A DNA stretch of 64,000 nt from Elymus sibiricus (lineage: Eukaryota > Streptophyta > Magnoliopsida > Poales > Poaceae), in the NCBI GenBank assembly GCA_039707655.1, contig CM077666.1:401283886-401347885 (forward strand). The letters are read 5' to 3'. The translations under genes and the position numbers were made by a program. The notes under the pieces are model-generated. The model was not told the origin of the DNA. It saw only the letters and a list, made by a program, of their open reading frames with translations, and made no database searches. Shown in pieces: positions 55,996-64,000 of this stretch (its first letter is position 1; each line of letters begins with the position of its first letter).

Positions 55996-58900
55996 TGTGG
56001 CACCCCGGCTCAGAGGAACCGGAACACCCCGTATTCCAGCCCAGAGATCAAGTCTTCTGGAATACGGCACTGCTTGGCATAGAACAAATCAGCTCTTTAT
56101 TACAAATAACACGAGTACAAAGGTTCTGAAGGCACTAAGGTTACAGGGGCACGGCGACACTTCGCCTGCTCAGATAGCTCTATGCTAGCAGCGAGACATC
56201 TCGAAGCGGAATAAACTCTAGCAACGGAACAACGGCGACGGTGATGAACTCCACTCCACAGGGACTCTGGCTGGGACGTATCCTAGAGCGCAACCTCGGG
56301 GTCCTCGACAAACAAGCTATCACGGCATCACCTGCAATCTGGCATGACACGCCAGGTGAGTACCTTGAATGTACTCGCAAGCTCACAGCAACCAAAGCAA
56401 TCAAGACATACAACAGCATGGCATTTACAGGTTTATCATCAAAGATGAACACGATACTACTAGAACAACATGAGCATGGCAACAACATGAGCTTGGCAAC
56501 AACATGAGCTTGGCAACAACATGAGCATGGCAATAACATATAATTCATGATATGAACAGGATGATACTAGCACTAGCATGCAAGGGGGTCGACGTTTAAG
56601 GTCTCATGGACCAACTTACTCTGCTTCGGAGGTTATTTCGTAATCACAAACTTACCATCGTGATCATCACTCGATCACCTCAGGATCAACCAAGCTCGGT
56701 ATCAACTATACCATCGTGATCATCATATGACCACACGGAGCTTGATCTCTACCTGTGATCATCGCATGACCACATAAAGATCAACCAACTTCTTTCTCAT
56801 GGAACCGGGGTTGTTTATTATTCAGGTTATTATTTCTGTTGACCCATAGTGTGACCTACTACGAACTGTGTCCATATCCGAGGACGCGGCTATCGATAGA
56901 TTATACACTCTGCAGAGGTTAGTACACTGTACCCACACCACGGAACTCATGGCCTCGTGCTCCCATTCGGGTGGACCAACGATGTTCCGACAAAACCAAT
57001 CTATTGCATGACACTCTCCCGGCCACTCCCGACAAACTCCCCTTTGGGCTATGTCCTGGGTTGCCCTGATGTCAACTCGTGACATCCGCCACCTTTGTGG
57101 CCGCCACCGTCGTGGCCAAAACAAACTCGTCCCAAACGGGGACACCCGGGTACAACACAACTTGGGCACAAGGCTTATGGCCGCCTACCTGATCAGGGTA
57201 GCTCGCGCACATAACCTTCCCTAGTTGGAGGCACCGGCGAGAGGCATGACAATAGACCGAATCAGGGCCTCCCATAAGGCAAGTGTGGCTGCACTGGTTA
57301 GCTCGATTCGGTGGCACCATGACTCAGCCAACAGATTTGTTCAAGTTCGATTAATGTCAGGTTCAACTTGAATAGTGATGAGCTGAGTCGCAGTAAAATA
57401 CATAATGAAATAACAATGCAGATGAGCATGACATCAGTGTAACCATGGATGGGCAAGATAACCATTTAACATCATAATGATAAATCATTTATGCTACAGG
57501 ATGCAAATGAGCATGGCATAGCGATGATCATAACTATCACAAGTATTTTCATATCAAACCGTAACTACTCAAGTGAGCATAGCATTATCACTAGCATTGA
57601 AAATAATTACAAGAATAAAACATGATAAAATATCCTTAGCAATTAATCATATCACTTACTAGATGAAAATGAACATGGCATAAGCATAGACATGGATTCA
57701 TAAGCATATTCGAAGCATTCACAAAGTCATTAAATGAGCAAACAATTATTAAATATTCAAGTGGAAACCATGGCTACTGCAATGCCATCATGCAAGTGGC
57801 TGTTGTGGCTTGCCTGGGGGTGAAGAAACCACCGGGAAGAAGTGCGGAGATACTTGCGGAAAAATCGCCGGAAAAGATTCCCTCTCGGAGGGGGCTGAAT
57901 AAGGGCAGGGGAAAAATGGTCATTTTCAGAGCATGACAACATTATGAAAATGGTACCATCGGAACGGGCTCGACGAACTGAGATCGTGGGCTTTGGAATC
58001 ACCTGATTCGGAGGTGTGGGTGAAAAGTTATGGCCGTTCGTTCGATAGACAGAAAAACAAATAAAAATTGAGTTTTTCTGTGGCTAACGGACGAATGTCC
58101 GCAATATAATCCTTTCGGCCGGCTGGGTTAAACAGAAAGAGTACTTTGCCGAATACGCTTTTAGAAAGTGAAAGCGCACTTTCTCCCGCAGCCGTGACAG
58201 AATACGCTTTTATTAAGCGAAAACGTATTCTGGTGAATACGTCTTCACTTAAACGTGCGCGGGCCCGGGGTCAACGGCTCCTCTGGCTGACGGGTGGGGT
58301 CGCTGGGTGTGGGGCCCGCCCGCCATGTCAGCGTCTTCAACCTCCCTCCCGCCCGCGCTGCACAGGAGAGACGCGCGCTCGCCGGCGCTTGCAAGGCGAC
58401 TCGGGCCATCTCCGGCCGAGGTGAGGGCACTGGCGAGTTCGGGAGAGCGGGCCACATCCGTCCCCGCGTAGCACGGACGCCGAGGAGGTATGGAGTGGAG
58501 GTGGCTTGAGCAGCGGCGGAAGAGGTCGTCGACCGGATTTGGGGGCGAGGCCATAGCCGCTCCGGGGACGAGACGAAGGGGTGGGGGTGCTCCATACTGG
58601 GCAAAAACTTGGGGGAATTTTGCAGAGAAAATGGCAAGGCAAAATAATGTGATTTTTGGCATTCTCACAATATTTAGGGTTATTTAGGTCGTGGATTAAT
58701 TTCAGAATTTTTGAAGCAATATAAAATGTAGTTGCTTCACAAACTGAAATTGTGAGCAGAAACCAAGATTGGATGGTGTGCTCACATAGATTGTTGGATG
58801 GAGGTGAAATTTGGTGGAGTGTCATGATTTGACCATATGGAGGATCTCCCAAAATTTCAACTCATTTGGATAAGCCTAGCTAGTACTTCCTTCACAAAGC

Positions 58901-59455
58901 TTCTCTCTGGACAGAAACTTTGGGAATTTGCTGAGGAATATTTACTACGCAAATGACGTTGAATTTTAGCATGTGGCAATAATTTGGATATGAGAGATTG
59001 CCCAAAATTTTTGAGGGCAATCAATAAAAGATAAATTGCACTTCTTTCACAAAGTGCCATACTGGATAGAAGAAGAAATGAATATTCCTGAATTATTTTT
59101 GGACTAGGAAAGGATGGATTTTTACATATTTGTGTAAGATATGATCCAAAGAATTTATGAGAATTTTGTGGGAATTTTGGGAATGGCAGAAATATAGGTT
59201 GCTTCACAACCTAGGGCAAACAGGGTTATTCCTTTAATAGAAAAAGGAATATTCCCAATAAATAAATATTGGAGTTGGGCTAAGATGGAAATGACATGGC
59301 CTTGGGATAGATTTGAGAATGACAAGCCACTTGGGAGTGGCAGGAGAGAAGATTTTCCCAGGTTTCAAGACCACAAAGCCACGGAAAAAGAACTCCAAAT
59401 AAAAATTCGAAGAAATCCAAAAGAAAAAGAAAGGGCCAAAAATCGGGGTGTTACA
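55996..59455 (-). repeat. 5' LTR of element G (1-kb deletion)
   Basis: 3,460 bp. It matches the 3' LTR end to end except for a gap at 58589-58593, where 1,012 bp equal to 50959-51970 of the other LTR are missing. The missing piece includes the TATA box. TGCTC is present at both borders of the missing piece. Confidence 0.9.
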
Positions 59456-59460
59456 AAGGA

Positions 59461-59712
59461 GAAGATGATGACACACCTCATGCACACATGATGAACATAA
59501 CATATCAATGGGTGCAATGTTCATGAACAACATAAATGGATATGATGATGCAAGCACATGACCAATAAATAACATGAAGATGAAATGCAAAATGAAAAGA
59601 AAGCAAAAACACAACATGAGAATCAGCCCATCCATCAAGATCATCATGACAAATCCATATATGGCAATGTTGGGGAGTACAAATATGGAAGGAGCACACT
59701 TGGGGTGTTACA
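59461..59712 (-). repeat. LTR F, U3 start
   Basis: The outermost about 250 bp of LTR F lie between element G and the second half of TNP2. On the minus strand they start TGTAACACCCC at 59712. They hold ATGATG/CATCAT-rich DNA and no gene. Confidence 0.65.
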
Positions 59713-62207
59713 TTGTTATCCCTTACAACATGCCGCCAAATGTCTGCATTAAATTATCAAACTACATCATGGCCTTGCTCATCCCAAGTCCAAAAAGTCC
59801 TGGAAAGGATTTTGATTTATTCATGGAACCTATTGTGGAGGAACTTCAAAAGCTATGGAGGGCACCAGCTGATTTCATTCTGCGTGCTGTTATAATTTGG
59901 GGCATCCATGATTATCCGGCTTTGGGCACTATGTCAGGGCGAACGACACATGGTTACAATGCATGTGTTCGATGTGACAAGAATCCGCTGTCATACCCAA
60001 TACTTAGCAAGGTCTGTTACATTGGACACCGCCGTTTCCTTGACAAGGATAAGCTGCGTCTTAGAAAATACCGAAAACCTGTGTTTAATGCAAGTCATGA
60101 AAACCGTGATGCACCAGAGAGGCTCACCAGCGATGAGTTGCAGGAGGAATTAGAGAAGGTCAGGCATATTACACCAGGAAACCATCCCGATAATGGTAGC
60201 GGGAAAAGGAAGTGTGGCAAGGCAAAAGAGAGATTATTGTTTACCCGCAGGTCCACTTTGTGGGACTTGGAGTATTGGAAGGATTTGGATCTGAGGCATA
60301 ATCTTGATGTGATGCACATCGAGAAAAATATATGTGACAGCATTATCGGCACACTTCTTAATATTGAAGGCAAGACAAAAGATACCTTAAAATCTAGGAT
60401 TGATTTGACACTTGCCTATCGGATATGATTTGCAGGTGAAAGACAATGGTGAATCACGGGATATGGCACCAGCTGTGTACGTCTTGGACAAGCAAAAGAG
60501 AAAAGAATTCTGCAAGATCCTGTCACATGTGAGATTCCCACATGGATTTGCTTCCAACCCTGAAAGGAGAATCGGTGCAGATGGAACCAAGGTACAAGGG
60601 TTGAAAACTCATGACTGCCACGTCCTACTTCAAAGGGTTTTACTTGTTCTCCTTAGAGGATTGGGCTGCCCTCACTTATACAGAGCAGTTGCAGAGTTGG
60701 GACAATTCTCCAGGGAACTTTGCAGTAGAAATATCAGGATAGATGCTGTGAATCGTCTTAAAGAGAGGATACAAACTATCCTATGCGACCTTGAGAAGAT
60801 ATATCCTCCAGCCTTCTTTGATGTGATGGTGCATTTGGCTATTCATCTACCTGATGAGGCACTACTTAGAGGTCCAATACTGTATGGATGGATGTACCCT
60901 ATTGAAAGGCGGCTAGGCACTTTCAAGGGCTATGTTAGGAACAGAGCTAGACCTGAGGGTTCCATTGCAGAGGCCTACATTGCTACAGAAGCATTGACAT
61001 TCTTCTCAAGATACATTGAAATAGCTGATCAGCCTAGCAAAAAGGTGGGCGAAAAAAATCCTGAGCTCAATGTTTTTGTTCCTGCTGTTCGAGTAACAGG
61101 GAAGAGTCGACAAGATGACAAACCTAAAGATTTGGACAAAATGGTTTGGTATGTGTTGAATAACTGTCCTGAAATTCTACCTTATATCAAGTAAGTGCTA
61201 AGTACTGCAGCTTATACATCGTAATCTACTAAACTTGCAGCACATTCTTATATATTTAGATGTTTAACGCGATCACTATGTTCTGTAGCGTGTATGAAGA
61301 GGAGTTACTGGCGCAAAATCCAAGAAACATTGACAAACGGGTTAGGGAAGGATTTGGGAAATGGTTGAAGAGCCGTGTAAGCTTTTGAAATGCACTGTCA
61401 GTTTTTTTAATATATAGAGTACATAAGATGATCAACTTGTCTATTTTCTAACCATAGGTTAAGGAGATGCGGGAGGAGGGGCAGGCAGTTAGTGATACCC
61501 TTTACGCACTACCAATGGGTCCTGATAGTCGGGTAAGACATTATGCATCTTGCGTTGTTGGAGATGTGCGCTACAACACCCTTGCACGCGACGAAGGCAG
61601 GAAGACACTAAACAGTGCCGTCATGAGCATGAATACGCACAAGAAAGTGACAACTGAAATGTATGCTAACATAAAAGACATTGTTCGGTTGCAGTATATC
61701 TCCAGTTTCAAGGTTCATCGGTGCGTGGTTCTGTTTTGCTGTCATTGGTATAACCAGTTTACCAGGATCTCAAAACCCAAAGCTAATGATTATTTCAAAT
61801 CCATCAATATCAAGGCGGCGTACCGCACCGACGAGCCTTATATTTTGGCAAATCAAGCAACATAGATATTTTTCTTGGAAGACACATATGCATGTAGCCA
61901 AGACTGGAGAATATTGCAAAAGTTTGAGCAGAAGAATTCGTTTAATGAAGTTGCACAACAAGATGATGCTTACACTACTGCTGATGTAGAGGATTCCACG
62001 AATGTTTATGATATGTTTGTGGACCATCACATCAATAAGGCTGGAGAAAAGATTGCATGTCACGCTGTGGAAGTAGATGAGTTGATTAATATGAAGCCAA
62101 CGTTCGAGGAGATTGATGCTGAAGAAGAAGATGACACTGGGGGAATTACGATTCAGACTGACACACGTGGTGAAGATGTAGACACTGCTGCTGCGGATGA
62201 TGATTAG
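59713..62207 (+). pseudogene. CACTA TNP2 transposase, C-terminal half
   Basis: The first 423 bp duplicate 45572-45994 with 11 differences counted by eye. After ERLTSD the frame goes on to WDLEYWKDLDLRHNLDVMHI and EKNICDSIIGTLLNIEGKTK, the Asp-rich end of Transposase_21. A frameshift lies near 60412. A DUF4218-like region follows (CHVLLQRVLLVLLRGLG, then VMVHLAIHLPDEALLRGP and YPIERRLGTFKGYVRN). Two introns with GT-AG ends (61191-61288 and 61376-61457) precede a DUF4216-like exon (RTDEPYILANQA) that is cut by a TAG at 61863 and continues in the same frame (FFLEDTYACSQDW) to an acidic tail and stop at 62207. Confidence 0.87.
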
Positions 62208-62655
62208 ATTGCTTTTGTCGTATTTGCCTGTGAGAAGACGACTTATTATCTACTATGTTAAATTATGTTTGCTATGACAACTGAAACCTGATGAAGTAGT
62301 TGTCCAGTGAGAACATCACTTATTATGTATGTTGATTTGTGTTTGGTGATTGTATGACAACTGAAACATGATGACATTGTTGTTTAGTAGTACTCATATT
62401 TTGCTGTGAAACTTGTATTTGATGATTGTAGAACCGCAAATGTAGTTGATGGCAGTTTGTTGTTGGACTGCAATTTGCTGAACGTCTTGCAATGGGAACA
62501 TAGCTGGCCCGACAGGTCCTCTGCTTATTTATTTATTTATTAGCAAAAGAGGATGCCCCCTGATTCCCGTTAATATAGAAATCATTAGATGTTCACAACA
62601 CTAGATGCCCAGCCTGCTAAATAGGTTTCATTCATTACTAGTTTCAGCAAAGTGC
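62208..62655 (+). other. 3' flank of TNP2 with short tandem repeat
   Basis: No gene. A unit of about 75-85 bp with TATGACAACTGAAACCTGATG, then GTTGTCCAGTGAG and ACTTATTATGTATG is present about twice (62270-62400). It separates the ends of the convergent TNP2 and GRF genes. Confidence 0.55.
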
Positions 62656-63210
62656 TCATGTCAAAGCCACTGAATACATCATGAGTGCTACATACACTGC
62701 AAATAAAGAGACAATCATCCTACAGAGCACAACGATCTTGCCCATTATCTTCACAAGCTCTTTCATCTCCTCATTGCTGCCAAGGCTGCTCACCAGCTGT
62801 TGCTTAGCCATGATCTGATGAACTGCATCGTCTTTAACCTTCTGCTCTGCATCTTCCTCTTCTGCCGTTCCTTCAGTTACTTGTCCAACACCCCAGCCTG
62901 CTGGTATTGGGATTCGCCGGCTAACCAAATAATCCGCGTAGTTCCATTCCCCCACACCCGCAACTTCCCAGAAATAAAAATCACAAGAATCCTCCCTTTT
63001 CTGCATGAATCAAATTCAAAGATCATCAACCAAACTCTTAAAAAATAAAATTCAACAACTGAAAGCAGGGGAACAACTTGACCATATTACCCCATGATTT
63101 GGGCATTTGTAGAAGACTCGGCCAGGGTTGAGAGTTGTAGTTGAGACGCGGCGGATGACTCTGCGTGATTTGCAGCTGTCATGGGTACGACCATCTATGG
63201 GGCCATCTAG
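62656..63210 (-). CDS. GRF zinc-finger gene with C-terminal membrane segment
   Basis: Two exons on the minus strand. Exon 1 (about 63210-63091) encodes GRTHDSCKSRRVIRRVSTT and NPGRVFYKCPNHG; exon 2 (63000-62656) starts after acceptor ATGCAG and encodes REDSCDFYFWE. Together these give the C...C...C pattern and the NPGRxFYxCP and CDFFxW cores of GRF-type zinc fingers, which bind nucleic acid. An acidic, helical middle and a hydrophobic tail (IVVLCRMIVSLFAVYVALMM) suggest a membrane anchor. Grass genomes have many such small proteins. The first Met is not seen; LTR sequence begins at 63230, so the gene's 5' end is probably displaced. No stop interrupts the exons. Confidence 0.65.
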
Positions 63211-63229
63211 CCCCTTGTGGTTCAGCTAG

Positions 63230-64000
63230 TGAGATCGGCGAGCACAAAGAGCAGAATCAGTAGAGACGCAAGGGATTTACCTAGGTTCGGGCCGCCGTGA
63301 GGCGTAAAACCCTACTCCTGCTTTTGGTGTATTGAGTGTGTATGAACACAAGTACAAGGAGCACTTCCCCGGCAAGGTGTGGGAGAGGCAGCTATGCATG
63401 CAAGTTATGCTAGGAATCGATCGGCCGAAATCCCTATAACTGTTTCCTCGGGCCTCCTTTTATAGCTCAAGGGGTTACCACAGTGGAAAAACAGTCATTA
63501 CATAGTGATTAGATAGCAAACAGTGCTATCATACCTAACTCTGCCAGTTTAGGACAAAAGTATTAAATGCTCCGTTAGGTGTCATGTGGAGGAGGAGCCC
63601 CGGCAAGGTTTCTGCACTGCTCACCCAGCTACCTCCTATTGGCTTGTCACACCTTCTGGACGGGTGTCATTAAAGGCAAATCTCTCTCCGGTGAGCTGAC
63701 ACGTGCCCCGACAAATCTCACCAAACAGCCTGCACGGTCGACACTTCACCGATTAGCGACTAGCTGCTCGGTGAGGTGGAGCGGTGGCGTGCTAGCGAGA
63801 GCTTGCCGGGCCTTCATCTTGCCGGGCCTTCATCTTGCCGGCAAGAAATGTCTTCATCTTCAGTACTAGCCAAGTACTTGTTGTTGCTTTGTCTTGATCT
63901 TCTCTCTAGTAGCTCCTGCAACTGGGTCTTGAATCTTGGTCTTGGTGGTTCCCGGCAAGGCCTGGCTGTCGAGAAGGCTGCTACTGTCTGTGCATAAGTC
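63230..64000 (-). repeat. LTR or LTR-bearing element, runs off the right edge
   Basis: On the minus strand this piece ends GCTCGCCGATCTCA at 63230. It contains GGCCCGAACCTAGGTAAATC, a phrase common in grass LTRs and similar to the fragment at 27245-27715. A TATA box is upstream. No primer-binding site follows the LTR end, so it is a 3' or solo LTR, or a truncation. A short tandem repeat of TTGCCGGGCCTTCATC is at 63806-63845. Open frames here have no domain. Confidence 0.6.
63457..63464 (-). promoter_or_regulatory. TATA box of right-edge LTR
   Basis: GCTATAAAAGGAGGCC on the minus strand, about 230 bp before the LTR end, a normal U3/R layout. Confidence 0.65.

Larger units (their letters stand above)
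48352..59455 (-). mobile_element. Element G: non-autonomous LTR retrotransposon nested in LTR F
   Basis: On the minus strand the 5' LTR (59455-55996), primer-binding site, interior (55995-52839), polypurine tract and 3' LTR (52838-48352) are all present. The perfect AAGGA duplication fixes the ends. LTR ends TGTAACACCCC...GGGGTGCCACA match element A, so they are related. Gag, protease, RT and integrase are absent; only the last piece of a chromodomain-containing pol survives next to the polypurine tract. Copies of the LTRs differ by a few percent by eye, so the insertion is fairly young. Confidence 0.92.
45995..59712 (-). mobile_element. Element F: solo-type LTR inside TNP2, carrying element G
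   Basis: Read on the minus strand, F starts TGTAACACCCCAAGTG at 59712, is broken by element G at 59461/48351, and ends CTGCATGCCA at 45995. Without G it is about 2.6 kb, an LTR-sized unit with a TATA box and TG...CA ends. There is no internal domain, second LTR, primer-binding site or polypurine tract. The flanks do not share a 5-bp duplication (gcgat against ttgtt); instead both flanks are TNP2 sequence overlapping by 423 bp. Confidence 0.7.

Noticed and set aside
45995..59712. Reading LTR F as having a true 423-bp target site duplication
   Set aside because: LTR integrases make about 5-bp duplications; recombination between two insertions explains the overlap and the lack of a 5-bp match better, though it is not proven.

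Overview
This window reads as intergenic DNA from a large-genome grass, most likely a Triticeae species (wheat, barley, rye or Aegilops type). The evidence is the content: nested LTR retrotransposons of several Ty3/gypsy lineages, CACTA and Mutator-type DNA transposons, Stowaway-like MITEs, spliceosomal introns, plant TATA boxes, and many premature stops of the CAG-to-TAG type expected from decay of methylated DNA. I found no intact single-copy host gene, no tRNA or rRNA gene and no bacterial-type feature. Family names are not asserted because no database search was possible.

Layout, left to right. (1) 1-8294: 3' part of a plus-strand chromodomain-type Ty3/gypsy element (A): gag, protease, RT, RNase H, integrase, chromodomain and a 3.3 kb 3' LTR. 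(2) 8295-11554: minus-strand gypsy remnant (B) with gag and protease, cut at its gag end by (3) a CACTA element (C), whose TIR starts at 11555, followed by a GGCCC-rich subterminal array and a multi-exon minus-strand gene of Transposase_24 type. C stops at about 16502, where it abuts (4) a minus-strand Tat-lineage gypsy element (D), 16503-26225. D has a 5' LTR, gag, protease, RT, RNase H, a second RNase H and integrase, plus a separate intron-containing ORF on the opposite strand; its 3' LTR is missing.

(5) 26226-44022 is AT-rich and microsatellite-rich DNA built from repeated modules. It holds a non-autonomous Mutator-like element with a perfect 9-bp target duplication (28347-29243), a Stowaway-like MITE, a second MITE, three decayed gene-like ORFs and promoter-like modules. 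One of the ORFs, coding for a 31-residue tandem-repeat protein on the minus strand, is split by a 6.6 kb LTR element without gag-pol (E, 32960-39526). (6) 43700-62207: a CACTA TNP2 transposase gene in two halves. Between the halves sits a minus-strand solo-type LTR (F). F carries a nested minus-strand element (G, 48352-59455, target duplication AAGGA) whose interior has lost nearly all of pol and holds two minisatellites. The halves of TNP2 overlap by 423 bp on the two sides of F. (7) 62656-63210: a minus-strand GRF zinc-finger gene convergent with TNP2, then the start of another minus-strand LTR running off the right edge.

How the parts work together: they do not form a pathway; the window is a stratigraphy of insertions. 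Insertion order can be read from who interrupts whom: TNP2, then F, then G; the repeat-protein gene, then E; B, then C. Almost every transposon ORF is broken by frameshifts or stops, and two LTR promoters have been lost by small deletions.
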